A stretch of DNA of 64,000 nucleotides from Helicobacter burdigaliensis (lineage in GTDB: Bacteria; Campylobacterota; Campylobacteria; Campylobacterales; Helicobacteraceae): the NCBI RefSeq assembly GCF_003670295.1, contig NZ_QXJG01000006.1, positions 1 to 64,000 of the forward strand. The letters run 5' to 3'. A program made the translations under genes and the position numbers. The notes under the pieces are model-generated. The model saw only the letters and a list, made by a program, of their open reading frames with translations. It was not told the DNA's origin and ran no database searches. Of this stretch, positions 10,001 through 19,234 are shown piece by piece; position 1 is the first letter of the stretch, and every line of letters starts with the position of its first letter.

Positions 10001-10834
10001 ATGAAAGAAATCTTTATTCAGACAATTATAAAGGCAAGATTGCTAGGTAGGTATTTATATGTATTTTTAAAAGGAGATTTGCTTTATTTTGCGGCAAGTC
10101 TTAGCTTTTATACTATTTTTGCGCTTTTGCCTATGCTTTTGATTATTTTTTCTTTAATGGCTGTAATGCCAGAGTTTAAAGAATATATACAAAGTTTTAA
10201 AAGTTTAGTGGTGGAGAATTTTTTACCCACGCATTCGGATGTTTTTTTGTCTTATTTAGATGGATTTGTAGCAAATTCTAATAAGCTTGGTGGAATGGGG
10301 CTTTTATATGCTTTTATAACTTCCATTCTTTTTTTTAGAAATTATCAATACATTGCAGGAAAAATTTTTCATGCAAAAGCTAGAGGATTTTGGGATTCAT
10401 TAGCGGTTTATTGGACTTGTATGACGCTTTTTCCTGTGGGAATTTTGTTTTCAATTTATTTAAGTGCAAAGGCTTATGCGTATTTGCAAACTCTAGGTTA
10501 TAGCACTTATTTTGTGTGGCTTTTACGCCTTAGCCCTTATTTTATTGCTTGGATTGTGTTTTTTATGCTTTTTAAAATCTCTGCGAACACAAAAATCAGC
10601 ACAAAAAATACACTTTTTAGCTCGCTTTTTACGGCACTGCTTTGGTCGTTTTGTAAGTGGGGCTTTGTGTATTATGTTTTTTATAACAAAGCTTATTTAA
10701 CGCTTTATGGCTCTTTTAGCATTTTAATCTTTTTGTTTATTTGGATTTATCTTTCATGGGCGATTTTGCTTTTTGGAATGAGCTTAAGCAGAGGAATTGA
10801 TGAGCTTTTTATTAAGGAGTTAGAAGAGGAATAA
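10001..10834 (+). CDS. YihY/BrkB-family inner-membrane protein
   Basis: 277 residues with about six hydrophobic segments. The first, LLYFAASLSFYTIFALLPML, is the hallmark of the YihY/BrkB (formerly mis-called RNase BN) family. FRNYQYIAGKIFHA and the C-terminal LFIWIYLSWAILLFGMSL region also fit. The function of the family is unsettled; it is not a ribonuclease. It is translated just after bioB and its stop is immediately followed by the ATG of the nucleotidase gene. Confidence 0.85.
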   Translation: MKEIFIQTIIKARLLGRYLYVFLKGDLLYFAASLSFYTIFALLPMLLIIFSLMAVMPEFKEYIQSFKSLVVENFLPTHSDVFLSYLDGFVANSNKLGGMGLLYAFITSILFFRNYQYIAGKIFHAKARGFWDSLAVYWTCMTLFPVGILFSIYLSAKAYAYLQTLGYSTYFVWLLRLSPYFIAWIVFFMLFKISANTKISTKNTLFSSLFTALLWSFCKWGFVYYVFYNKAYLTLYGSFSILIFLFIWIYLSWAILLFGMSLSRGIDELFIKELEEE

Positions 10835-12667
10835 ATGGGATTTGTGCATAAAATAAAAATAGTATTTTTTTATGTCTTTGTATTTTGTATAGGGGCATTT
10901 GCTAAAGAAGTTGTTATCTATCATACAAATGATATGCATGGGCATTTAATAGGCAAAGGTGGATCTATAGGTGTAGATAAAATAGCTACTTTAAAGAAAA
11001 ATACACAAAATTCTATTTTGGTGGATATAGGAGATGCCACACAAGGAATGCCTCTAGCTTCTTTGACAAAAGGTAGAGATGTTATAGAGCTTATGAACTT
11101 GGCAAATTATGATGCAATGGTTTTGGGAAATCACGAATTTGATTTTGGGATAGAAAGTTTATTGTTTAATATCTCTAGAGCAAAATTTGCAGTTTTAGCA
11201 GCAAATGTATGGTATCAAGGAGGTTTATTAACACAAAATGCTTTAAGCGGAGGTGAAAATATCATTATCCATCGTGGAGGGTTAAAAATAGGTTTTTTTG
11301 GGCTTACTACAACGCAAACTCTTATTAGCACGCACCCTAAAGCCATCAAAGAAGTAAAAATTGAAAAGGAAATAAAAACTGCAAAAGAGCAGATTAAGAA
11401 GCTTAAAGAAAAGGGTGCAGATGTGATTGTGGCAATGACGCATATGGGAAATGCAGATGCTCCTTGCACAAGTGAAGCATTAGCTAAGGCATTAGGGAAA
11501 GAGAATCTTGATATTATCCTTGATGGGCATAGTCATGCAATAGAGAATAAAAGGGTAGAAGGGGTCTTAATAGCGCAGAGCGGTTCTAATTTGCAAGCTT
11601 TAGGGCAGGTTACTTTAAAGATTGTAGATTCAAAGTTGCAAGCAGAAGCTAAAATCCTCACTTCCAAAGACTTAGAAAAAATAAAGTCCGATGCAGTTGT
11701 CTTGAAAAAAATTAATCAAATCCAACAAGAATCTCAAAAGCTTTTGGAGAAAAAATTAGGAGTAATCCCTGTAACTTTGTGGGGAGGTATGGTAAATGGG
11801 TGGGCAATTGCTAGGGTTGTAGAAACTAATTTTGGGGATTTTTGTGCAGATGCTTTTATGGATTTAGCAAGAGCATTTTTGCAAGAAAATAAAGGTGCGG
11901 AAAATATTCCTCTTATTGCAGTGCAAAATGGTGGAGGCATACGTGAAACAATTAACTATGGAGAAGTTAGTAAAGGCGATTTGGTTGCAGCTTTCCCTTT
12001 TTCTAATACACTGATTTTAAAAGAGATTAATCCTAAAATTTTGTATGCAATGATGGAGCATTCGGGGAGTTTGTTAGCTTTAGATGAGAAGGGTGTTTTT
12101 AAAAAAGAAGCTCCATTTGGTGGATTTTTGCAAATTGGTGGTTTTAGAGTGATTTATGATATGCAAGGAGCTAAGGGAAAGAAAGTATTGGCTATCTATT
12201 TAAAGGATAAGCTTTTAAATCCTAAAGATACAAAAAGCAAGATTATGCTTGTAGGTAATAGCTATATTATGGAGGGTGGGAATGGCTATAAGATGTTAGA
12301 AAAATTACCAAAATATGGAGAGATAGGGGGAGAGCTTGAAGCAATTGAGAATTATTTGCAAAAAATTTTAAAAAAGGATGCTTTTTATTTTTATGAAAAA
12401 CCTCAAAATCGTATCACATTGAAATCAAAATATGATAAAGAGCAAGATTATCTTATAAAGATTGCAATTATCACAAAAAAAGGCAAAAGGCTTGCAAACC
12501 AAGAAGTATCCTATGTTTTAGAGGGCAATCAAAGTATTGCAAGAACAAATCAAAAGGGTATTTTGGAATTAAGAGTGAGTAAAGGCACTCATTCTTTAAG
12601 AATAGGACAACAAGAGATTTATATTAATCCTTATATGGGGGATAAATATTCCCTTATACAAATGTAA
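10835..12667 (+). CDS. Periplasmic 5'-nucleotidase / metallophosphatase (UshA-like)
   Basis: 610 residues. An N-terminal signal peptide (residues 1-24, ending IGAFA) is followed by the calcineurin-like phosphoesterase domain: HTNDMHGHL, a DIGDATQG metal site, GNHEFDFG, MTHMGNAD and DGHSHA. The 5'-nucleotidase C-terminal domain follows with AVQNGGGIRETI, FPFSNTL and GNSYIMEGGNGY. An extra ~70-residue tail (from about 540) resembles a beta-sandwich appendage. It probably hydrolyses extracellular nucleotides or UDP-sugars for salvage. Confidence 0.9.
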   Translation: MGFVHKIKIVFFYVFVFCIGAFAKEVVIYHTNDMHGHLIGKGGSIGVDKIATLKKNTQNSILVDIGDATQGMPLASLTKGRDVIELMNLANYDAMVLGNHEFDFGIESLLFNISRAKFAVLAANVWYQGGLLTQNALSGGENIIIHRGGLKIGFFGLTTTQTLISTHPKAIKEVKIEKEIKTAKEQIKKLKEKGADVIVAMTHMGNADAPCTSEALAKALGKENLDIILDGHSHAIENKRVEGVLIAQSGSNLQALGQVTLKIVDSKLQAEAKILTSKDLEKIKSDAVVLKKINQIQQESQKLLEKKLGVIPVTLWGGMVNGWAIARVVETNFGDFCADAFMDLARAFLQENKGAENIPLIAVQNGGGIRETINYGEVSKGDLVAAFPFSNTLILKEINPKILYAMMEHSGSLLALDEKGVFKKEAPFGGFLQIGGFRVIYDMQGAKGKKVLAIYLKDKLLNPKDTKSKIMLVGNSYIMEGGNGYKMLEKLPKYGEIGGELEAIENYLQKILKKDAFYFYEKPQNRITLKSKYDKEQDYLIKIAIITKKGKRLANQEVSYVLEGNQSIARTNQKGILELRVSKGTHSLRIGQQEIYINPYMGDKYSLIQM

Positions 12668-12691
12668 GTTGAGTTTTATTAGGGAGAATAA

Positions 12692-14418
12692 ATGAATTTT
12701 TATGAGTTTTTAAAGAAAAATTTTGCACTTGTTTTATTAGTGTATTTATGCAATATGATACTTGTTTGTGCATGGTATTATTTGGGCTATTTTGGCGATG
12801 ATGTGATGGGAGGGAGATTTTATTCTAAGCTTTTTAGGGCATTTTTTATTGCATTGCTTTTAGAATTACTTTGCTTTCATTTGCTTTATTTTTTATTTAA
12901 AGAGAGGGCAAAATATTTTTTGGTTTTCTTAGCCATTTTTGCTATTTTAGATTTAGTGGTGGAGGGATTTTTACTCTATTCTTATAAAACCCTTTTTAAT
13001 CCACTCATAGCAGATGCACTTTTGCAGACAAATCTAATAGAAACTTATGAATTTTTAGTAACCTTTATTAGTTTAGATGTGATAGTTTTGGTTTGTGCTT
13101 TAGTGCTTTTAGTTCTTTTTGTTTTTAGAGTTTTTAAAGCTATACGCTTTGCCCCCCCCCCCACAATATTTTAAGAAAATCTTCTATATACTTTATTTTT
13201 TAATCACTTTAGTTTTTGTTTTAGATATTTTAAATAAACATTATAGAAAAGGCGAGATAGAGGCATTTGCAAAATTTAGGGATTTTTCCATCACAAGAAT
13301 CTTGCATAGTTTTATACAGCTTCACACAAAAAATAATCTTTTTACTGACACTAAAGAATATGAGAAAAATTATGAAAAAATCTATTTAGAATACAAAGGG
13401 AGTGTGAAGAGTGCAAAAAAGATTCCCCATATTGTGCTAGTGATTGGTGAGAGTGCACAAAGGGCACATTTAAGCCTTTATGGAAATGCACTTGATACCA
13501 CACCTTTAGCTAGAAAGCTAGAAAAAGAGGGAAATTTGATTAAATTTAGTGATACTATTGCTCCTTATGCGCAAACAAGATTTGTGCTTGATTTTCTATT
13601 AAATTTTGCAAGTGCAGGGGATAAAGATTTTACCAAGCGTTTAAATATGATAGATTTGTTTAAGCTGGGTGGCTATAAAAGTGCTTATTTTTCTAATCAA
13701 GAATTAGCTTCTATTAACACACGCCTTATCACTGCTATTGCAAATAGAGCAGATGTTACAAGGTTTTTTAGATCCTTTTGCAAACCATGATTTATTGCTT
13801 AATAAATCTTATGATGGAGGGTTGCTAGAATTTATACAGGAGCAATCCAAAATAGATTATAGCTTTAGTATCGTGCATTTAATGGGAAGTCATTTTAGCT
13901 ATAAAAATCGCTATCCAAAGGAGTTTGAACGCTTTGGGGTAGAAGATATAAAAATGCCCTTTAGCACCACACAAAAAGAAAGGGAGATTATTAAAGATTA
14001 TGAAAATTCTATTTTTTATACTGATGATTTACTTTATAAGATTTTTGAAATTTATAAAGATAAAGAGGCGATTATTATTTATTTAAGCGATCATGGGGAG
14101 AGTTTGTATGAGCATAAGGGGTTTTTAGGGCATTTTGCTACTTCACGCTTTGTTGCAGAAATACCCTTTTATATGATGGTTACAGATAAGTTTAAGCAAA
14201 ACAATAAAGAGCTTATAAAAAAGATTATAAAAGCTAAAGATAAGCCTTTTATGAGTGATGATTTAATCCATACTTTAAGTAATATTGCCAATATTAAAAT
14301 TAAAGATTATCAAGAAAGTAAGGATATTTTGAGTGAAAATTTTGACAAAAAGCGTAAAAGATTGTTTAAACAAGAAAAAGACTATGAAGAGTTAAAAGAA
14401 GAATTGCCTAGTAAATGA
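12692..14418 (+). pseudogene. Phosphoethanolamine transferase (EptA/EptC-like), OFF: C11 tract plus second frameshift
   Basis: Three consecutive frames form one gene. Frame one (12692-13174) encodes the membrane half with several hydrophobic helices and NPLIADALLQTN, then stops after the C tract. Frame two holds the start of the periplasmic sulfatase-fold domain (VLVIGESAQRAHLSLYGNA, TIAPYAQT). Frame three (to 14418) holds SIVHLMGSHFSY and the metal-binding YLSDHGESLYEHKGFLGH. Dropping one C (11 to 10) and one T from the T6 at 13764-13769 gives an uninterrupted 575-codon frame reading ADVTRFLDPFANHD. Family members move phosphoethanolamine from phosphatidylethanolamine to lipid A, core or flagellar rod. 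The gene is not expressible full length as assembled. GGGAG precedes ATG 12692. Confidence 0.85.
13152..13162. repeat. C11 contingency tract in the eptA-like gene
   Basis: Eleven consecutive C at the junction of the membrane and periplasmic halves of the phosphoethanolamine transferase gene. Ten or 13 Cs would keep the upstream frame running into KKIFYILYFLITLVF. Position inside coding DNA and length match Helicobacter/Campylobacter contingency tracts. Confidence 0.88.
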
Positions 14419-14562
14419 GCTTTCCAGTTTTGCAAAGAGTTTTTTGTGTTTTGATATATTTTTAAGTTTTGAAAACTTTAAGAAGTTTAATGGCAAAGGC
14501 AACATTTATTATAAAAATATGCTAAAATAATAGTATTTTTTATTTTTACAAAGGAGTATCTT

Positions 14563-15897
14563 TTGGAGATAGAGTCGTTACTTTTATCTATTTTTGCCTT
14601 ATTTCTTGTGTTGTTAAATGGGTTTTTTGTTCTTTCAGAATTTGCTATTGTTAAGATTCGTCGCTCAAGATTAGAAGAGCTTGTAAAGCGTGAAGTTTCA
14701 GGAGCAAAGTTAGCCTTAAAAATTACAGGAAAATTAGATTCTTATTTATCTGCTACACAGCTTGGAATTACTCTATCATCTTTGGGGCTTGGTTGGATTG
14801 GTGAGCCTGCTATTGCTAAGCTTTTAGAAGCACCCTTTAAGTATTTTATTGGGGATAATCCCATTCTTTTGCATTCTGTAAGTTTTGTAATTGCTTTTAG
14901 TTTTATTACACTTTTGCATGTGGTTATGGGAGAGATTGTGCCAAAGTCCATTGCGATTGCAAAGGCAGAAAAAAGCGTGCTTTTAATAGCGCGTCCTTTG
15001 CATCTTTTTTGGGTTGTCTTTTTTCCCCTCATTAAAATTTTTGATTTTTTAGCAATTTTTATTTTGCATAGAATGAATATTAAGCCTGCAAGCGAAGGAG
15101 AAGAGAGTGCGCATTCAGAAGAAGAGCTAAAAATCATCGTAGGGGAGAGTTTAAAAGGGGGATATTTAGATACGATTGAAAATGAGATTATCCAAAATGC
15201 AGTAAGCTTTTCAGATACGATGGCAAAAGAGATTATGACGCCTAGGAAGGATATGATTTGTCTTTATGATGATAATACTTATGAAGAAAATATGAAAATA
15301 GTTACTAGCACAAAACATACGCGCTATCCTTATTGCAAAGATGGCAAGGATAATGTCGTAGGAATGGTGCATTTAAGGGATTTGTTAGAAACAATGCTTT
15401 CAGAGAATCCTTCGCGTGAGCTTGAAAAATTAGCAAGAGAGATGATTATTGTGCCAGAGAGTGCTTCTATTTCTAATATTCTTTCACAGATGAATAGGCG
15501 TCAAATCCATACAGCACTTGTTTTAGATGAATATGGAGGGACAGCAGGGCTTCTTACTATGGAAGATATTTTAGAAGAAGTTATGGGGGATATTAGAGAT
15601 GAACATGATAAAAAAAGTGAGGAATACCACAAAATAGATGAAGATGTATATTCTTTTGATGGTATGCTAGATTTAGAACGCGTAGCAGATGTGCTTGGAA
15701 TCACTTTTGAAGATACAGAGCAAGTAACTATTGGTGGATATGTCTTTAATCTCTTAGAGCGGCTTCCAGTAGTGGGCGATGTAATCAGTGATGAATATTG
15801 TGAATATGAGGTTTTAGCGACACAAGGAGCTAGGATTGTCCGTATTAAGGCGAGCAAAAAGCCTTTTAAACTCAATGAAGATGAAGATAAAGATTAA
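14563..15897 (+). CDS. CNNM/CorC-HlyC family membrane protein (DUF21-CBS-CorC)
   Basis: 444 residues. The N-terminal DUF21 transmembrane domain (about 1-180) begins LLLSIFALFLVLLNGFFVLSE and contains the family's GEIVPKSIAIAKAE. A CBS pair follows (about 215-335, with MTPRKDMICLYD and LVLDEYGGTAGLLTMEDI), then the CorC_HlyC domain (VYSFDGMLDLERV, GYVFNLLERLPVVGD). Relatives are implicated in magnesium or cobalt efflux; the older hemolysin label is historical. TTG 14563 is supported by AAGGAG at 14551-14556. An A/T-rich promoter-like stretch lies in the 144-nt gap upstream. Confidence 0.9.
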   Translation: MEIESLLLSIFALFLVLLNGFFVLSEFAIVKIRRSRLEELVKREVSGAKLALKITGKLDSYLSATQLGITLSSLGLGWIGEPAIAKLLEAPFKYFIGDNPILLHSVSFVIAFSFITLLHVVMGEIVPKSIAIAKAEKSVLLIARPLHLFWVVFFPLIKIFDFLAIFILHRMNIKPASEGEESAHSEEELKIIVGESLKGGYLDTIENEIIQNAVSFSDTMAKEIMTPRKDMICLYDDNTYEENMKIVTSTKHTRYPYCKDGKDNVVGMVHLRDLLETMLSENPSRELEKLAREMIIVPESASISNILSQMNRRQIHTALVLDEYGGTAGLLTMEDILEEVMGDIRDEHDKKSEEYHKIDEDVYSFDGMLDLERVADVLGITFEDTEQVTIGGYVFNLLERLPVVGDVISDEYCEYEVLATQGARIVRIKASKKPFKLNEDEDKD

Positions 15898-15912
15898 TTT
15901 TAAGGAGAAAAC

Positions 15913-16410
15913 TTGGATTTTGTAGCAATTTTAATGGGAAGTAAGAGTGATTATGAGGTGATGAGTGAATGCATTAATGTTTTAAAAAAGTTTGATGTGC
16001 CTTATGAAGTGATTATTAGTTCAGCACATAGAAGTCCGCAAAGAACTAAGGATTATGTGAAAAATGCTGAAGAAAAAGGTGCAAAAGTATTTATCGCAGC
16101 TGCAGGAATGGCAGCGCATTTAGCAGGTGCAGTAGCTTCTATGACGACAAAGCCGGTAATTGGTGTGCCTCTAAAAGGGGGTGCATTAGATGGAATAGAT
16201 GCGTTACTTTCAACTGTGCAAATGCCTTCAGGTATGCCAGTGGCTACTGTGGCTTTAGGAAAGACAGGAGCGATTAATAGTGCGTATTTGGCTATGCAAA
16301 TTTTGGCATTAAGCGATGCAGAGCTTGGTGGAAAACTTAAAGAAGATCGCGTAATGAAAGCTAAAAATGTAGAACTTGATTCAAGTGATATTGAAGTGAT
16401 TTTGGGTTAG
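15913..16410 (+). CDS. purE: N5-carboxyaminoimidazole ribonucleotide mutase, PurE
   Basis: 165-residue class I PurE, acting in de novo purine synthesis. Diagnostic motifs are [10 protein letters not shown] near the N-terminus, [26 protein letters not shown] and [20 protein letters not shown] 15913 follows TAAGGAGAAA. It probably shares a transcript with the next two genes, given a 3-nt gap to the following ATG. Confidence 0.96.
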   Translation: MDFVAILMGSKSDYEVMSECINVLKKFDVPYEVIISSAHRSPQRTKDYVKNAEEKGAKVFIAAAGMAAHLAGAVASMTTKPVIGVPLKGGALDGIDALLSTVQMPSGMPVATVALGKTGAINSAYLAMQILALSDAELGGKLKEDRVMKAKNVELDSSDIEVILG

Positions 16411-16413
16411 GGT

Positions 16414-16899
16414 ATGGAAACTTGGGTAAGTTTAGAAGAATTTGCAAAACTTGCTAATTTGGATAAAGAAAAGGTTTTGGCAATGGTTGCAAGTGGAGAG
16501 CTAAAAAGCAAACAAGAAGAAGGTGTGTTTTTTATCGATGCGGGAAGTGGTACACAAGCTTTGGTTCAGAGTGGCACAAATGCAGTGATGGTGCAAAACA
16601 CAAGTGGAGGTGTAGATAGTGAGTTTGTGGAAAAAACAATCGGGACAATTTTAAGTTTGCATGAAAAAGTAGTTTCTTCCAAAGAGGAAACGATTTTAAG
16701 TGTTAAAAATGAAAATCAATTTTTAAAAGATGCGCTCTTTAATACACAAGAAGTTTATGAAGATGATAAAAAAACCATAGCAATTTTACGCGAACAACTG
16801 CGTACTGCACAAGAAGAGATTGACTTTTTAAAAAGAAAATATCGTCTAATGTGGGGTAAGGTTGTAGATGTGAATTCTAAGCAAGGATTACAAGATTAA
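16414..16899 (+). CDS. DUF3972-like Campylobacterota protein with coiled coil
   Basis: 161 residues. WVSLEEFAKLANLDKEKVLA looks like a helix-turn-helix/MerR-like N-terminal unit. A middle part rich in Ser, Gly and Thr is followed by a C-terminal coiled coil (about 85-150, with EQLRTAQEEIDFLKRKYR). Small proteins of this kind, labelled DUF3972 as I recall, occur in Helicobacter and Campylobacter next to purE; the function is not known. No signal or membrane segment. Its stop codon overlaps the apparent ATT start of the next gene. Confidence 0.65.
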   Translation: METWVSLEEFAKLANLDKEKVLAMVASGELKSKQEEGVFFIDAGSGTQALVQSGTNAVMVQNTSGGVDSEFVEKTIGTILSLHEKVVSSKEETILSVKNENQFLKDALFNTQEVYEDDKKTIAILREQLRTAQEEIDFLKRKYRLMWGKVVDVNSKQGLQD

Positions 16900-17917
16900 T
16901 CTTACATACGAATGCTTAGAATGTCTTAAAAAGCAAGCTTTATCTACCTTTAAAATTACTAAAAATATAGAAATTTCTATATCTAAAATAGAAGAAGAAA
17001 TTTTTGGTTTTTTACAAGAAATAAAAAGGGAAGAGAAATTATCTAAAGAATTTCAAGAAAATCTAATCCTTACGCAAGAAGATAAGCAAAGTTTGCAGAA
17101 GCTTTTGGAAGAATTTTATAAGGCTAAAAAAATAAAGGGAGATTTTGAGATTCCTCCTACTCTTTTAGCACCTTTAGTGTATCAAAATATAGCTAAGATT
17201 ATGGGGGATAGTAGCCCTTATAAACAAATCAAGCTTCAAAGCATACAAAAAGCAAGAGAGATTAAAAATCAAATGCTTTTAAAAATGCCAAAAAGCTTTG
17301 AAAAAGAATTTTTAACTTTAGAAGAAGAGTTAGATTTGCTTGGGTTTGGATTATCTCTAGCAGTGCTTGGAAATGTGATAGATCATGGAGCGCAAACGCA
17401 TTTTGATTTAGAAAGTGAAGCAAAAGGCATTTTAGAGCTAAAGTTTAAAAAAAGTCAAGAATTACTAGAACGCTTAAAAGTTTCTAAAACTCTTATGTAT
17501 TTAGCAGATAATGCAGGAGAAAATGAGTTTGATGAGATTTTAATCCAAATTTTTAAAAAAATAAATCCTCATTTAGAGATTTTTTATCTAGTGAGGGGGA
17601 GTGAGATTATTAATGATGTTACTTTAGAGGATTTAAAAGTAAGTAATTCTAACTTATTTCATCTAGTAAATGTTCTTAATAGCGGAGTAGAAAGTCCAGG
17701 ATTTATTTATTCTTTGGCAAATGAAGAATCTAAAAAGCTTTTTAGGGAATGTGATTTGATTTTGTCAAAAGGAATGGGGAATTTTGAATCTTTAGAAGCT
17801 TTTGGGCAAAAAGATTCTAAGATTTTCTTTCTTTTTAAGGTAAAATGCAATGTTGTAGCAAGACATATTAATAAGAATTTAGGTGAATTTGCTTTGATAA
17901 ATTATAAAAGGAGTTAA
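16895..17917 (+). CDS. DUF89 (ARMT1-like) metal-dependent phosphatase family, apparent ATT start
   Basis: About 340 residues. DUF89 hallmarks are YECLECLKKQ at the extreme N-terminus, IMGDSSPYKQIK, ADNAGENEFDEI with the metal-binding Asp/Asn, and ILSKGMGNFESL. The family hydrolyses phosphate from small phosphometabolites. The frame is open from 16874 (after TGA) and contains no ATG, GTG or TTG before TTG 17093, which would delete the CxxC motif and ~65 conserved residues. ATT 16895 has AAGGA at 16883-16887 and overlaps the preceding stop, so a termination-reinitiation start is proposed. A start-proximal indel is the alternative. The stop abuts the next ATG. Confidence 0.7.
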   Translation: MNLTYECLECLKKQALSTFKITKNIEISISKIEEEIFGFLQEIKREEKLSKEFQENLILTQEDKQSLQKLLEEFYKAKKIKGDFEIPPTLLAPLVYQNIAKIMGDSSPYKQIKLQSIQKAREIKNQMLLKMPKSFEKEFLTLEEELDLLGFGLSLAVLGNVIDHGAQTHFDLESEAKGILELKFKKSQELLERLKVSKTLMYLADNAGENEFDEILIQIFKKINPHLEIFYLVRGSEIINDVTLEDLKVSNSNLFHLVNVLNSGVESPGFIYSLANEESKKLFRECDLILSKGMGNFESLEAFGQKDSKIFFLFKVKCNVVARHINKNLGEFALINYKRS

Positions 17918-19222
17918 ATGTTATTAACTAATCCGGTTTTGGTATCTATTATTGTTATGGTGGTGCTATGTCTAGCCCGATTAAATATTTTGCTAGCGAT
18001 TTTAATTTCTGCTATGGTTGCAGGGGTTATGCATGGTTTTGGTTTTACACAGAGTATTGAGATACTTATCCAAGGAATGGCAGGGAATTTAAGCATTGCA
18101 ATTAGTTATATTCTTTTAGGTGCGATAGCAGCGGCAATTTCAAGGAGTAATTTAACGAGTTTTTTTGTTTATTATGTAGCAGAGTTTATTAAAGATAAAA
18201 GATTTATGCTCTGTTTAACAATTGCATTTTTTGCTTGTTTTTCACAAAATCTTATTCCAGTGCATATTGCATTTATTCCTATTTTAATTCCGCCTCTTTT
18301 GCCTTTAATGAATAAGTTAAAAATTGATAGAAGAGCAGTTGCTTGTGCGCTTACTTTTGGTGTAAAGGCTCCTTATGTTACCTTTAGTGTGGGATTTGGA
18401 CTTATTTTTCATAATATCATTGTAGAAGAGTTGAATAAAAATAAGATTCCTGTAACTTTAGAAGATGTATCAAGTGTGATGTGGATAGGTGGGGCTAGTA
18501 TGCTTTTGGGTTTGCTTTTAGCGATTTTTGTTTTTTATAGAAAGCCACGCGAATATCAAAATACTTTTTATGAAGAAAATGTAGCTCCTATTTTTGAAAA
18601 GCCTAAAATGCAAATGAGAGATTATGCGATTTTGCTAGGTGCGGTTGTGTGCTTTAGCGTGCAAATACCTACCCAAAATATTCCCCTTAGTGGTTTAGCG
18701 GGTTTAGTGGTTATGATAGCACTGGGTGGGATTAAATGGAGTGATGTAGATGAAGTGATGGAGGGCGGATTAAAGCTTATGGCTTTCATTGCCTTTATTA
18801 TGCTTGCAGCAAAAGGTTATGCAGGGATTTTGGATCAAACAGGTGCAGTAAAAGAGCTTGTGAGTGCGGTGGCTTCTTTATCAGGTGGTAAGATTGGAGG
18901 GGCAATTATTATGCTTGTTGTGGGATTGCTTATCACTATGGGGATTGGAAGTTCATTTGGGACAATTCCAGTTATTGCAGTGATTTATTGCCCACTAGCT
19001 TTAGAGCTTGGATTTAGCAAAGAGGCTATTATTTTACTTGTTGGGATTGCAGGAGCATTAGGGGATGCAGGAAGTCCCGCATCAGATAGCACACTAGGAC
19101 CTACTTCAGGCTTAAATACAGATTCACAACATAATCATATTTGGGATACTTGTGTGCCGACATTTTTGATGTATAATATACCCCTTATGGTTTTTGGTGT
19201 GATAGGAGCACTTGTTTTATAA
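17918..19222 (+). CDS. NhaC-type Na+/H+ antiporter family protein
   Basis: 434 residues, roughly 11-12 hydrophobic segments and no signal peptide. FACFSQNLIPVHIAFIPILI, TFGVKAPYVTFSVGFGL and the C-terminal GDAGSPASDSTLGPTSGLNT region match the NhaC-like antiporter family found in Helicobacter. The ion specificity is inferred from the family; organic-acid or amino-acid antiport is a realistic alternative for such proteins. ATG 17918 immediately follows the DUF89 stop with AAAGGAG upstream. Confidence 0.8.
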   Translation: MLLTNPVLVSIIVMVVLCLARLNILLAILISAMVAGVMHGFGFTQSIEILIQGMAGNLSIAISYILLGAIAAAISRSNLTSFFVYYVAEFIKDKRFMLCLTIAFFACFSQNLIPVHIAFIPILIPPLLPLMNKLKIDRRAVACALTFGVKAPYVTFSVGFGLIFHNIIVEELNKNKIPVTLEDVSSVMWIGGASMLLGLLLAIFVFYRKPREYQNTFYEENVAPIFEKPKMQMRDYAILLGAVVCFSVQIPTQNIPLSGLAGLVVMIALGGIKWSDVDEVMEGGLKLMAFIAFIMLAAKGYAGILDQTGAVKELVSAVASLSGGKIGGAIIMLVVGLLITMGIGSSFGTIPVIAVIYCPLALELGFSKEAIILLVGIAGALGDAGSPASDSTLGPTSGLNTDSQHNHIWDTCVPTFLMYNIPLMVFGVIGALVL

Positions 19223-19234
19223 AGGAGAGTTTAA

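Noticed and set aside
14464-14478. Palindrome AAGTTTTGAAAACTT after the broken eptA-like gene as terminator
   Set aside because: The stem is almost all A-T and no T-tract follows; it may be chance in this AT-rich DNA.
17093-17917. DUF89 gene starting at TTG 17093
   Set aside because: This would cut off ~65 residues including the conserved CxxC-containing N-terminus that is in frame upstream; TTG 17093 is an internal Leu codon.
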